Positions 20,956 through 32,589 of a stretch of DNA of 64,000 nt are shown here, piece after piece. The position numbers and the translations under genes are program-made. Within the stretch, counting starts at the first letter, position 1, and each line of letters begins with the position of its first letter. The DNA lies in assembly GCF_030269925.1 (NCBI RefSeq), contig NC_085116.1, positions 7,440,001-7,504,000 on the forward strand, read 5' to 3'. This stretch comes from Bombyx mori. Taxonomy: Eukaryota > Arthropoda > Insecta > Lepidoptera > Bombycidae. The notes under the pieces were generated by a model. That model saw only the letters and a program-made list of their open reading frames with translations. It did no database searches and had not been told where the DNA came from.

Positions 20956-22504
20956 CTCGAAAGCGCTCGAGCAGTTATTGAATTCGATATTCAGTATAAA
21001 TTGAATAAATTAAAACTTGTTTGCTCTAATGTTAGTTTCCTCACTCGTTTTCGTATATTCTATTTAGAATTTAGGCAAGGTCGAGGGTGATTCAGGTCCA
21101 AGCCAAGGGGTAAATAGGGACTGATGAAATTATGTTAGTGACACCGAAACTAATGTCCGCCTATTCCGTGTCACTTGAAATAGTTTTGTGAGCGTTATTG
21201 TGTCTTCATATTTCGATTTAAGACAGTTTCTTATTTCATAGGTAGCTAGCTCATTCTGGTAGGCTAACCACTTTTTGATTTTTTATAACCATGGATTCTT
21301 AGCCTTCATCCAAATCATAATTTAGTATTATATGAGGCGAGGTCTCAAAGTTATTTCAATTGTTGGCAAACAAAATTTTTACCGTTGATCAGACTAGCAT
21401 TGTTATATGGGCGTTAAGCGCTCAGTGACACTTTGATGGGATTTTAAGTATCAAAGAATTGGATAAGTCATATTTTTACGAAAAAGGTGCCGAACCTCTA
21501 GGTCTGGTTAAGCTCCTCCGTAAAGTAATGCTCCTTAACTAAGAAATTTACGGTCAACACTATTAATTTTCAACAAAAATGGTACAAGAAGTAAGCCAAT
21601 CTATAATCTTGCCTGTTAATGTGCGAACCGCCTTTAAATAAAAATAATTTATTTTATATTACAAAAAGTTTACCGCACGGTTTTTTTAGCTTTTCAGTTA
21701 ATTAGAAGATGTTCCCGCTTAATTTCGGTACCATTTTCATTTTTTGAACAACCTTGTAATCTAGTTTATCAAAAAGTAACCTAAATTTGTCGACACAGTA
21801 ATAATTCATTTGACTGTGAATCGGGGTCGTTTCTTCAAGCTTTAAGAGCCAGAGTATCTTAAGATGGGAAACCAACTTCTTCCTGATTTCCTACAGGGAC
21901 GAGTCAAAGTTTTCGGATCAATTGGAACCGTTAGAGTTGAGGAGAAACTTTGCATACATGTTTACTATTATTTACCCCATGGCCTTAATCCACTTTAAAT
22001 GGTGTCTCACATTTTAAGTACATATTCCCTCACACATAATAAAGTCAATATTTATTTCCTTTAATAAATTGCATTATTTTATTAAATTGTATTTTAATAA
22101 ATTGCATTATTGCAAATTGCTATATTAAAAAACTTTTCATGTATATATAAAAATTATATAATATGATAGATTGACCGATGACATAAATGACCGATTGGAC
22201 TAAAAAAAAAGAGGGAGAAAGTGTTAATAAGATCTGAAGAAATCATAGAAAGAAAATCGCAGAAAAATAAATCGCCAATAATCGTCAACATAACCCTTTC
22301 CTATTAGTATCATCGAGGCGAACTGGATCGAGAACTATGAAATACAGGTAGTCTAGGTATTAAACAATAAATAGAATAGTTGACCTAATTCTCGAAACAA
22401 ACAGACCGTAAATTCGAATGCCCAGATCAGAATATAGAAGAGATTAAAATTCTTGAGTACTATTTAAAGTTCGTTGGAGTTCAGAAAATTATTAATTAAA
22501 ATCA
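20956..22504. other. AT-rich, no gene seen
   Basis: A short duplicated TAATAAATTGCATTATT unit lies at about 22060-22115. No coding. 23390-23884 and 24115-24755 are also without gene signals. Confidence 0.4.
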
Positions 22505-22935
22505 AAATCATTTATTTCTATCTAAACGTTAAGCATAGTTTTTGGACTCTAAAACGTGCGGTTCCTAAAAAAACCACATTATGGTGAAAAGCTCAACAAA
22601 CGAAGTACACTTTTTTTACTACTTAATAAGTATTATAAGTACCTATTAGTATTATATTCTTTTGAAAGCACTTTTATAACGTTATGTCGAGAATAAAAAT
22701 AAATAACGAAATTCAAGACAAATTACAAGATGATAATGAATGAACTTAATATTAATATTACTCTTCAGCACAAATGTTTCTTTATAGTTTTCTATAAATA
22801 TATAATAGATAGTACATAATTGAAATGTGTGTGGGACATTGTTGTCAAGGCACACAAGCACAAAGGCCTTAAAAGAGTTACTTATCTTATGCATTTGAGC
22901 CCCAGCAAGGCAAGCCTGTGCTTGTTTCAAGAATA
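22505..22935 (-). repeat. Possible LINE-derived 3' region
   Basis: The left end on minus reads AAATAAATGATTTTGATTTT, a tail type common on lepidopteran LINEs. The 82-codon minus frame 22682-22930 has no recognised motif. Confidence 0.25.
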
Positions 22936-23137
22936 CTACAGACTTAAGTTAGAATTCCGTAATTTTAAACTTAGGGTAGAATTTTAAATTCTTTAAATTA
23001 TACTTTCAAGATTCTTTCAGGTACATGCTAAAAACCGTATGCATAATGACGTTTGCAAAATGAAATTCTATTCAGCATCAGAAGAATTACAGTCTACCGC
23101 CTCCAATGCGTAGGCGGAGTTGCATCCCTTTACTGGA

Positions 23138-23383
23138 TTTTTTTATTTTATTTTATTGCGTAGGTGGGTGGACGAGCTCACAGCCCACCTGGTGTTAAGT
23201 GGTTACTGGAGCCCATAGACATCTACAACGTAGACGCGCCACCCACCTTGAGATCAAGTTCTAAAGTCTCAGTACAACGGCTACCCCACCCTTCAAGCCG
23301 AAACGCATTACTGCTTCACGGCAGAAATAGGCGGGGTGGTGGTACCAACCCGTGCGGACTCACAAGAGGTCCTACAACCAGTA
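23138..23383 (-). repeat. Bm1 SINE, 5'-truncated
   Basis: Poly(T) to CCTACAACCAGTA, the common truncation point. Confidence 0.85.
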
Positions 23384-23884
23384 AAGATTGATGGATTGAT
23401 TGATTGCACTGATTTTTTTAGTACTAAAGACGGACTGATAAAACTAATTTCGAGAATTAATTTTTGATGCTATCTATATCTTTCCGATGTTTAGATTTTA
23501 CAAACTTCGTTATTAGAGAATTGATAACTTAAGTTTGATTGTTTTCTATAATACAAATAGAAAACACTAAATTTTATTTTACTAACAACAATAAAAATAT
23601 TTTTACTTATTATGAGAACCGCTACACTTTGAAACGAAAAGCTTGCTCGCATCGGAAACCGAACAGCTTCCGATGGAGGATGCTTTTCTGTGTTTAAGTG
23701 TGTTCCTTTTGTGCGAAATATAAGTGTGCTAAAAACTTCAAACGTATTTTTTTATTTATTCTTAACCGAAAGTTGTACAAAGATGCAAATTTTTTATATT
23801 GTGCTTTTTGCAAAATAACATTTCTTTTAGCACTCTTGAATGGTTTTAGTTTTAATACATTTATAAATGATTATAAAACATTTT

Positions 23885-24110
23885 TTTTTTATTGACCTTT
23901 TATGCAAATGAGCATACGGTCCACCTGATGGTAGGCAGCGGCTTGGCTCTGCCCCTGGCATTGCTGAAGTCCATGGGCGACGGTAACCACTCACCATCAG
24001 GTGGGCCGTATGCTAGTCTGCCTACAAGGGCAATAAAAAAAAACCTGATGGTAAGTGGTTACAACATCTATATACAACATCTTTAGGTGGACTGTATTAC
24101 AAGCCTATAT
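23885..24110 (-). repeat. Jockey-type LINE tail (minus) interrupted by a second tail (plus)
   Basis: TTTTATTG...GAGCATACGGTCCACCTGATGG is the minus-strand tail. It breaks at 23933 and continues at 24043 with CCTGATGGTAAGTGGTT. Confidence 0.65.
23934..24042 (+). repeat. 109-bp LINE-tail insertion with 11-bp target duplication
   Basis: GGCAGCGGCTTGGCTCTGCC through AATAAAAAAAA. ACCTGATGGTA is present on both sides (23923-23933, 24043-24053). It is the extreme 3' end of the same LINE family as its target, in the opposite orientation. Confidence 0.75.
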
Positions 24111-24755
24111 GAGTAAATAAAATACTGTAAGTGTACAAATCTCAAAACTATCGTCAGTCTATATCAAATAATAATACAACGATTAGTATGTGCCTATTAT
24201 ATTTAATCGTGTTATAAAATTAAATCTAGCTACTTATTTGTAAAAGTAAAGTGAATATATGTAAAAAGAATTACTTAAAAAACTCTAACTCTAATTAATT
24301 ATAACATTAGATAGGACCTGGCTAAGTGTCTTTTAATTTTAACAAGGTTTGACTTTAGAGTGTAGATATATATTATACTTGTGACACCACCTCTTTGAAA
24401 TCCAGTGCATTCCTTATTTCATCCCACCTGGTAATCAAAATAACGATAGCCTTGCATGTTTTATAGTTAGACTGTTTTAGAAACAATTAGCAGCGATTTT
24501 CTCCTGTGGAAAAAATAACTCGTGCTTGTGAAGTCATAACTTGAAGCGTGTAATGACAGTAGTTGCTATACACAAAGTCGTCCAAAATGTTTTAAGCGAC
24601 CATTGCCAACTTTACCTCTTAGCCTTTGTAAATTGTTTAAGTAACTTTTAAAACCATAATACTCCATTAAACATACAATATTCAGCGAACGCGTATTTAG
24701 TGAACCTTTTTGAGGAACTCTAGAATATCCATTCCGGACAAATCTAAAAATAAAA

Positions 24756-25117
24756 TCTATACATATAAATAAAATTAGAGTATCTGTTTGTAATATTAAA
24801 TATGAACCGCTTTTTACTACATGCATATGAATATATATACGGTACAGACACCAAAATAACATTTTTTACAATTTTTGTCTGTCTGTCAGTCTGTCTGTCC
24901 GTTTGTTCCGGCTAATCTCTGGAACGGCTGGACCGATTTTGAGGAGACTTTCACTGATAGGTAGCTGATGATATAAGGAGTAACTTAGGCTATTTTTTTT
25001 AGACTAGCTTCGCCCCGCGGCTTCACCCGAAGTACGACAATAACTGCGGGTTCGCGGGACTCAGCTATCAATAATAAAATTTTATGTTTCCGAAGCGAAG
25101 CGAGGGTGGGTCGCTAG
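24756..25117 (+). mobile_element. Non-autonomous Helitron-like element, 362 bp
   Basis: It starts TC after an A and ends CTAG before a T, the Helitron A|TC...CTRR|T pattern. It holds a (GTCT)n run near 24877, a GGAACGGCTGGACCGATTTTG core and a 3' part CGAAGCGAAGCGAGGGTGGG shared with 43790, 48136 and 63491. No Rep/helicase coding is present. Confidence 0.55.
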
Positions 25118-28100
25118 TATTATATAAATCGCGAAAAAGCACATATAAAAAGACCTTGAATAAATTATCCTCTTTAACAAACACACTATCTTGCTCTTAA
25201 GGGCCTGTGTAAATATTGAAAGACAGTTCGACCGTTGGGATTTTTGTGTCAAACAAACATACTAATTCCGAGAATCTAATCCGGATTGGTACAACAGCCG
25301 AGGTCACTTACTGCTAAACAAACGAGATGATCAATCGTTATCCTTCATACGAAAATAGTAAAATTGAAATTGAAATACAACACTTTTGACAACGACGGCT
25401 ATAATTTGGAAACTTGGAGCGGTTTCAAAGAATTTCCATCGGGACCTCAAGGTTAATCAGAACAATGCGATGAAAGAAATTCCAGTTATTTTTTTGTAAC
25501 GATTTTAGAAGACCGTTCTGCAAACAATATATTTCACGGAATAAAAATTCGTTATTAACTACATCCCATAAAGGCAGATTTTTTTAAATATATTTTTTTG
25601 TTATTCATATTTTTACGTGGGATTTGTAATTCTTATAACTCTGATTAGACAGATGACCTCGCAACCCTCCTAATATTTATATTACTTTAGTAATTAAAGG
25701 ATTCCATAGATATGACAACTAGAATATCGACTGTCTTCTTGAGACACTGTAACACTGAAACAGTATTATGTAACGACTGTCCCGCCCTTTAAACAGGCTT
25801 GTTATTAATTTAAATTTATTAATTGCTTAATGCGCGAAGCCATAGCAGACGGACTTATATAAAAAAAAAAAAAACGTCTATTCGGTTTTTTTAACTATTT
25901 TTTTTGGTATTAATTCTATTATTTCGTCTTTAAAATTATTAACTTAGAACGATATACTAGCTATTATTAAACTAGTAAAATTCGCAAAAACATGACCAAC
26001 AACGTATGTTTAATTCAGTAGGTTAATTTATTCCATTAAGAGCGGCTCACGGTGAGAAGTTACACGGTCTAAAATTAATCAAATCATATTATTATTTATC
26101 GCTATTATTGGCAACATTTTTTTTTAAATTTTCGTACGCCTGATGATTTTCAAAAGAAAAGAAAAGTTATAATTTTGTTTCGATATTTGAAACGACAGAC
26201 AGGAGATTCTAGTTTCAAAAAGAGTTTTGAAAATCTGCTGATTAATACACTAGACTGTATCGATGGGATACAGATGAAGACGATAATGATGACGATAAAA
26301 ACAAAGACGTGAGTCAACTGACACATAGGGATTCGATATTTTCCGATAGAGCTAACAGCTGTTACTGACATCAATCAATACTACGAGTATATTGAACGTT
26401 CGTTTCGTTCGCATTGACAAAAAAGATGTAGGTAATGCTTATTGGAGCTCGAAAGTGAATTATGAAATTATTTGAAAATTACTCCTTAAAGTATTCTTTT
26501 TTCTTTTATATAAAAATAGGAAACAGTTAACACATTCATAAGCATCGATAACTAGAATTGTCTAAATCGTATGAAATATTGGTTTTTACGCCAAATTGTA
26601 CACACTACCCAAGTTCATCTTTAGTTGTGACGATCATATTTTATCTTCTTATACATATTTTCCAAATCAGCATTGGGTGTTAAAATTTTAAAGGAAGTTG
26701 GAAGTGTGACAAAAGTCATTGTTGGAAGAAGTACTTTGAAAATTACATCTTTTGTTTCAATTATAAATAAGAACGATTGACAGTCGCTTTTGTTTCAATT
26801 GAAAAAAGCAATCTCAAGCAGAAATATTTCACGCACATTGAATTTCTGTTCAATTCCACGCGTTTAGAAACAAGACTTTCAAATTAGTTAGGCATGTTAG
26901 CGAAGCCTTCTATTTATTAAATGTAAATCATATGAAAAAAAATACCATCGTAAAACGTGTAGTAAGAAAAAAATATTGTTAAATAACTATATTAACGTTG
27001 TATAGCTTTGGTTGTTAAAAATAAAAACTTTGAACCATAATTTTTTATTGATAAATAACAAGCTGAAATTCGTGTAAAGAATTAAATGAGTGATTCGGAA
27101 CAGCTTGTAATGGTGAAGTAGTGAAGCCTCTTTGCAGTCCGATGGCGTCCCACTTTTTATCGAAAAAGGTGCCCATTTCTCCAGACCCTCGTCTCTCACA
27201 ACCCAACGCTGACGCCCGTCTTTTTTAGATAACCAATATATAATAATATAGGATATATAAAAATAGATATCCAATTTTAATTGCATGAACCATATGTCTT
27301 AGAACCTAGTAGTTGTTTTGCTGGTACACGTATCGGAGATGTTATTTTTTTTCAATCACCCACGCTGGATATTCTTGTCCTAATCTAAAATTGATGTAAT
27401 TTTTTGACGTACTCTGACGACTTGAAAATAATAAGCTTACAATGGAATTTATTCGGAGTCTAAAAAGTGAGATTAACTTGCTTGATTTAAGAAATTCTAA
27501 TTCTATGGTTGAAAAGTTAGAGATGAGACACATTTTTAATTAATATACCTACAATCGAGTAGCTTACCAATTATGGGCTCAATTAAAAACTCACGCAGTA
27601 ACGCACGTATTTTGTATGTATGTAGCTTGTGCTATACAATATTTTTCACCGCCGCTACTCTTCTTTTTAGCAGCTATTTAAAAAGCTTCCAAATTTCATT
27701 ATAGCAGTAATACCTTCCACGTAAAACGGCTATGATATAAAAACAAACGTACAGACGAAATTACTCATTATTGTCATTGTGAAACGCCGTCATATGATCA
27801 ATAATATTCAGAAGTATCTAGAAAAATATTCATGACGATCATTCGGTACTAAATATTTTGAGTAGTTACTTATGTCTTAATTCGAGAAGCATTTGTGAGT
27901 CGTAGACATAATTAAAACTAATTTTACGGCTTAAAGCTTTTTTTTATTGTCATTATATTATTTCCGATGTTTTGTACTTTAGTGTTCGTGATTCCCGTAG
28001 TATTACTCCTACTTATAGGTATACACTGTTTTCATGAAAGTCGGAAATGATTACCGCCTCCCGTTCCAGTCATGAAGACGCCATGTTTAGACTATAGGAA

Positions 28101-28260
28101 ACTTTTTGTTAGTGTTTTGTTGTTTTCTTTTTATGTATGTAAGTTAAGCGTGATGCGTGAATGTTACACGATTAAATCTCCATAGTTAATTATTTTATTA
28201 GTTACGGCAGATGATAAGCTTAACAAATCGTAAAATTATATACTTAAGTTTACATATAAA
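25118..28260. other. AT-rich, mostly empty, upstream of the secreted-protein gene
   Basis: A weak Bm1-like word order is at about 25600-25740. A slightly GC-richer minus frame (about 27090-27230, KKDGRQRWVVRDEGLEKW) has no domain. No repeat was recognised in the last 400 bases before the promoter, which may hold regulatory sequence. Confidence 0.4.
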
Positions 28261-28266
28261 TCAATT

Positions 28267-28298
28267 TATAAAGGAAAAAACTTAGTAGGAATTTCACT
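28267..28298 (+). promoter_or_regulatory. TATA box and initiator of the secreted-protein gene
   Basis: TATAAAGG lies at 28267-28274 and an initiator-like TTTCACT has its A at 28296, a spacing of 29 bases as expected for a TATA/Inr core promoter. The predicted 5' UTR is about 30 bases, up to the ATG at 28326. This placement supports the gene model. The start site is inferred and not shown by the sequence. Confidence 0.5.
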
Positions 28299-28325
28299 AT
28301 TGCGTGAACACTAAGCGGAGCAACA

Positions 28326-30416
28326 ATGCTGAAACTATTTGTATTTTTATTAACTATCTTCACTCTTTTGAGTACTTTAACGGTTTCAGGATTTCATTCC
28401 AACCACATTGAAGGAACAAGAAGGCAGGAAGGAAAGTCGAGCGGGAACCTGAAATCGGAATGTAAGTAGTACCTTTGATCATCATCATCATAATCGGTTG
28501 CTCTTGTCAGAGCAGTCGTGGTCATGTGGAATTCTTGCTTATTAAATTATTGCCTTGACAGATGTTTTCCATAGTTTGCGAACCGAGGCCCGGCGCACAC
28601 AAAACCTTATTTAATATGTTGACTGCGTAATGCGGCTTAATAAGCTCCATACGGGACTCTCCTCTGATGCGGCAGTCATAACCGTGTTCTTTCGCTCGAA
28701 ACAGGAGGCGACTATGTCCAGATTTCTATGGGCAGGAGTAATATTAAAAAACGGCCCTTTGCGAGGCTTATCATGTCTTATACGCACTGCGAAGAAGTCC
28801 GATCTTGCTTCGAAAAGACCTCAAACGCACTGGCTGAAAGTCTTACAAAAATGGTACCGCAATCAACGTGCTAATTATAATAAGGTACACTGTTTGGCCA
28901 CCAAAAAAAATTCAATAAGAAAAAAACTGTATTACATTTTTGAATTTGGTACCTGGTCTGTTCATATTATTCTGAGTATATGTATATGTATATTTATCAT
29001 TTTATTGCTAATTATTATTAAATATTCTTATAATAGTAAAACCGAGTGGGTTGATTATGAGAACCAAATCACTGTATTATGAAACAAAGTTATGAATGAG
29101 GTCAACTGTAATTTTTTAAACTCTTCTTCCATTGGTATTAGTCGAATATTTGTGTATCAGACTATTAATTGGGAAAACGAACTGTTAGTAGTGAGAAGGC
29201 CGAACTCTTTTTAAAAAAAGGATTTATTCGACAGTACACAATATTTTTAATGAATAATTAATTATAATAAAAGAATTTAGAAATAGTGAGGAAAATTGGT
29301 AAACGTCTCACTTCAATGAATATCTGACCCGAACTGAGCCTGGTATGTTCTCATGAAATCACTGTGAGAGGACTTATGATGAGTAAGGTGTTTGGTAAGC
29401 ATTAGTCTATACAGGCTAGGGATATAACAGAACGCTATTTGTTTGTGACAGAAATATAGCACGTACTTTTTTTACTAAAAAGTATTTTAAAGCATCAAAA
29501 AAATCAAAAACAATTCCGTCTGAAAAGAAAATATTTCATATTATTACTTAAATATGATTGAAGGATAACTGATGGGCCGGAGGCCTTTGCAGTTTTACCG
29601 CGAGCAAAGGCTCAGCCAGGAGGGGTGGGATTTGCTAACAGTTGGCCGAGCGCCTCCGAAGGAGACCTATCAACTCAAGAGTAACTGCTTCGCGAATGAA
29701 TCTACTACCGGATCGGAATCACAACCCGCTAAGAAGATCCGGCGAGAAACTCAGCGGGCTGATACATGGGTTAGGTTGCACGTCGAACTATTTGTCGAGT
29801 ACGGTTACCGGGGTCCCTAAGCCTGCTCCTAGTGTTAGAGCTGAAGTCGTGTAGTGCAAGAGTTATTGGATCTGATGGATCCGTAAGGACGTGTCTAGGC
29901 GACGACTTGCTCCTGCGTGATCGGGTTCATGGAATAGTCAGCGGCGGCAATCATAAGGCAATTATCATGACGCATAGCCTTATCGAAGTAACGTTCCGAC
30001 ACTGACTTCATGTGTTTGCGGATCGATTCGAGGCCCAGGTCGTCGTGTAGGTCGACGTTCCTCACGAACCACGGAGCCCCGACGGCTAACCTGCAAAAGC
30101 GGGATTGTAGGGATTGAAGGGTATCTAAATGTGTGCGGGCCGCGTGAGCGAACACCACACTCGCGTAAGTCATGACGAGCAGTGACACAGTGCTTAGTAC
30201 TATAATTCTTTGCTTTGAATTCTGAGCTTTAACGCGATTTTTTCCGGTTTTTTTTAAATGATTCGTTTTTTAACGATTATGTTTTCTCTTTTAGTAACGG
30301 CCTCAATACAGAAGATAAAAGAAAACATCTCAAATTTAGGTCAAACCACAAGTGATAATGCTGACTTACCCACCAAAAGAACCCACGGCACAAGAAGACT
30401 ACATGCAGCGGATTAG
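28326..30416 (+). CDS. Unrecognised small secreted protein, two exons (CDS 28326-28461 joined to 30295-30416)
   Basis: Seen: ATG at 28326 in the context aacaATG. Exon 1 has 45 codons plus one base and ends at a strong donor (GTAAGTAGT, 28462). Exon 2 starts at 30295 after a pyrimidine-rich tract ending CTCTTTTAG. The split codon 46 reads TTA (Leu), and the frame runs to TAG at 30414-30416, giving 85 residues. Residues 2-20 are a hydrophobic signal core, with cleavage likely after Gly22 (V-S-G before Phe23). There is no Cys. Dibasic sites fall at R32R33, K73R74 and R79R80, and a G-T-R-R motif occurs twice (30-33, 77-80). Inference: a secreted precursor that may be cut at dibasic sites, for example a neuropeptide, cytokine-like or defence peptide. 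If both RR33 and KR74 are used, residues 34-72 would be released with an N-terminal Gln able to form pyroglutamate. I recognise no family. The 1833-bp intron holds Jockey LINE and maT fragments. The gene model is fairly sure; the function is unknown. Confidence 0.72.
29000..29195 (+). pseudogene. maT/mariner-type transposase N-terminal fragment
   Basis: EWVDYENQITVL at the end of the frame closing at 29082, and later SIGISRIFVYQTI, match the better copy at 47793 (EWGDKENRIAVIALHKVG, LGISKMFVYRTK). It lies in the intron of the secreted-protein gene and is frameshifted. Confidence 0.5.
29570..30190 (-). pseudogene. Jockey-type LINE ORF2 C-terminus and 3' UTR, intronic antisense
   Basis: The minus frame 29895-30188 reads LDTLQSLQSRFCRLAVGAPW, then RNVDLHDDLGLESI and SERYFDKAMRHDN. 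This is the Jockey-clade C-terminal signature (APWFVRN..LH.DL). The tail toward 29570 contains the CGGATCTTCTTAGCGGG-type UTR motif. It is 5'-truncated and inserted against the gene's direction. Confidence 0.75.
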
Positions 30417-30503
30417 TTATATAAAATAATTAAACATAACCATCAGGATCAGTTATAATTAATCATTGATCAACCATTATGAAGTATGATCAATATTGAC
30501 TTA

Positions 30504-30753
30504 TCTATACTAATAAATAAATCTACAGTGGTTTTTACGGATGTTCCGTTATAACTACTGAACCATGCATCCGATTGACTTGAAACTTGGTACCCATGTA
30601 GATAATACATGTACTTAATGGATAGGCTAATATTTGTATGAGTGTTGGATTCCCTACACCAGTTGTGGGGGCGTTAATGATGAAAATCTTTATGGGGGTG
30701 AGAAATAATAATGTTAATTTTAAATGCCCAGCGAAGCGGACAGGTACAGCTAG
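30504..30753 (+). mobile_element. Non-autonomous Helitron-like element, 250 bp
   Basis: A|TCTATACTAATAAATAAATC ... AGCGAAGCGGACAGGTACAG CTAG|T. It lacks coding. It starts 88 bases beyond the stop codon of the secreted-protein gene, and its first bases contain AATAAA (30512-30517). Confidence 0.6.
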
Positions 30754-30886
30754 TCGTATTATAAAAGTATTTCCATAGACAAGATCGTCGTGGGTGGCTA
30801 CGTCAGCCAAGTGTACATTAAAGGACACATAGCTATACAACGTAATGAATATTGTAACAATTATAAAAACTACACCCAATTGTACT

Positions 30887-30900
30887 ACCACTTTGTACTT
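30887..30900 (+). repeat. Target-site duplication, left copy
   Basis: ACCACTTTGTACTT, repeated at 31968-31981. Confidence 0.85.
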
Positions 30901-31967
30901 TTTTTTTTTTCCACAGGCGAAAATCGCCGGATCCCCACCCGCGCGGCAGGTGGGGTATGTGGGAGTTGAACCTCACTAAAAACTCCTGCCGCTACAACCG
31001 GCGCCCTACCTCGGACCGGGCCGGAGCCCAGTCGGGGCTATTGAAACGGCGGGACAGGATTGACGCAGAGCACATTACATCCATCCCACCGTCCCACGGA
31101 CGCCGGACCGGTGGCCGCCAGCGACACGACCACCGGTTCCCTCGTTCAGCGGGCCGAGAGCCCGCTTTGATGGCGCCGCGTTACACCTTCCCCCAGAGCG
31201 GTCGGGGGAACGCGGTCTACCATCACCCGGCTTCCTATTGCGGGTGAGCGTGCAGAGCACGCCACCCCACGTCTGGGTCCCTCCCCGCACAAAACGGGTG
31301 GGACCCCTAGCTCTTAGGGGGCCAGGTCACGGATACGACCCCGGTCCCGACCCCCTGCTCGGCGGCGGCGGGTTTCTGCGTAGTGAGGAGAGCTTTCCCT
31401 CACTCGCCCCGCCGCCTCCTTCTGCGAGATGGTGCACTCGCAGAAGTCGAGCATAGCCTTCCATGACTCATCGCTGCCAAGCATCGACGCCACGACGCCA
31501 GGCAGCGACAAGTCAGGTCCTATTTTTGCGACCAGGACACGGCGCTGCACCTCCCAAGCGGGGCAGACAGCGAGCGTATGCTCCGCCGTGTCCAGGTCGT
31601 GTCCACAATGGTGACACCTCGTCGTCGGCTCAGCCCCTATCCGGCGCAGGTACTTCCCGAAGCATCCGTGCCCGGTCAGCACCTGCACCAGACGAAAGGT
31701 GAGACGTCCTTCGCCACGATTCACCCAGTCATCAAAGACCGGGTAAACCGCCTCGACGGTCCGTAGCCCCCACGTGGGGTTGGCCAATCGCCTCGACCAC
31801 GACTCGAGCACGGACCGCCGAGAATGGGCCTTCCGCGCCCGCAGCTCACTTTCGGGGAGACGCGCCACGCCCCGAGCACGAAGCTCGCTGCGCCACCGAT
31901 AGTCGGCAGCGAGCGACTCCGCCTCCAGCTCCCATGGCGGCGTCCCCGCCAAAACACACGCCGCCTC
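30901..31967 (-). pseudogene. 5'-truncated R1-clade LINE: ORF2 C-terminus (212 codons) and 3' UTR
   Basis: The minus frame 31952-31314 begins GTPPWELEAESLAADYRWRS and continues with HSRRSVLESW, FRLVQVLTGHGCFGKYLRRI, a C-x2-C-x8-H-x4-C knuckle (CHHCGHDLDTAEHTLAVC) and SWKAMLDFCECTISQKEAAG. It is an R1-type C-terminal domain without stops. The GC-rich 3' UTR ends GATCCGGCGATTTTCGCC(TGTGG) plus an A-run at 30901. The 5' break falls within ACVLAGTPPW. A 14-bp duplication brackets it exactly. Frames on + over the same bases are shadows. Confidence 0.85.
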
Positions 31968-31981
31968 ACCACTTTGTACTT
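31968..31981 (+). repeat. Target-site duplication, right copy
   Basis: ACCACTTTGTACTT, identical to 30887-30900. Confidence 0.85.
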
Positions 31982-32346
31982 AGAAACTAATTGAGCTCTA
32001 TTATGCCGAAGCCATTGGTATAATTCAAATGAAGTTTACAAAGGAACTACTACATTTGGCGGCGAGTAACTATTTGATCTTGTCTTATGCAAAACATACC
32101 CTTAGAATAATACCGTTAGCATTTCGACAATTATTAATTAACCGAGTTAGTCAATATAGAAATGTCTTGTTTGAGCGGAGAAAAACTGTTCTACTGAATT
32201 TATTTCACTCTGCAAACAGAAAACTGAAAATGTTGACTTTTCGGGTCTTAGTTAAACTTTAAATAAAAAACTTGTCATAAAATCTCAGAAAATGTAATGA
32301 GTACATATTTTAAATATGAATATATATTTCCGGAACTAATTGCTAG

Positions 32347-32465
32347 TTTTTTTGTTGCCTTTCTATGCAGCCGAATATACGGTCCGTCTGATGGTGAGTG
32401 GCCACCGTCGCCCATGGACGTCTGCAACACCAGTAGCATTGTCAAGCCACTGCCTACTACCCAGT
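32347..32465 (-). repeat. Jockey-type LINE tail, old copy
   Basis: GCAGCCGAATATACGGTCCG, then GTCGCCCATGGACG and AAGCCACTGCCTAC, follow the tail of 17400-17520 in reverse. Confidence 0.55.
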
Positions 32466-32589
32466 ACCCACTTCCTTATAGTACCATTTTTTGTTTTTTT
32501 GCTGGTGGCCAACAGACCATTCCAGCTTTACCAGGAAGTGTCGGCAAACGCAAAGGCTAAGTCGGAAACTTTTCTGACACCTAAGCGTC

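Larger units (their letters stand above)
28462..30294 (+). other. Intron of the secreted-protein gene, carrying transposon debris
   Basis: It begins GTAAGT and ends TTTTAG. A possible branch site TTAAC lies about 23 bases before the acceptor. Inside are a GC-richer repeat-like stretch (about 28480-28860), a maT/mariner fragment on + (about 28955-29195) and an antisense Jockey-type LINE end (about 29570-30190). Confidence 0.6.

Noticed and set aside
26150..26374. 74-codon minus frame with a hydrophobic stretch
   Set aside because: Low-complexity Ile/Val/Phe run typical of AT-rich chance frames; no splice or promoter support.
28630..29082. 150-codon frame in the intron
   Set aside because: Its end is a maT transposase fragment and its start lies in a repeat-like GC patch. 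It is within the intron of a better supported gene and has no promoter.
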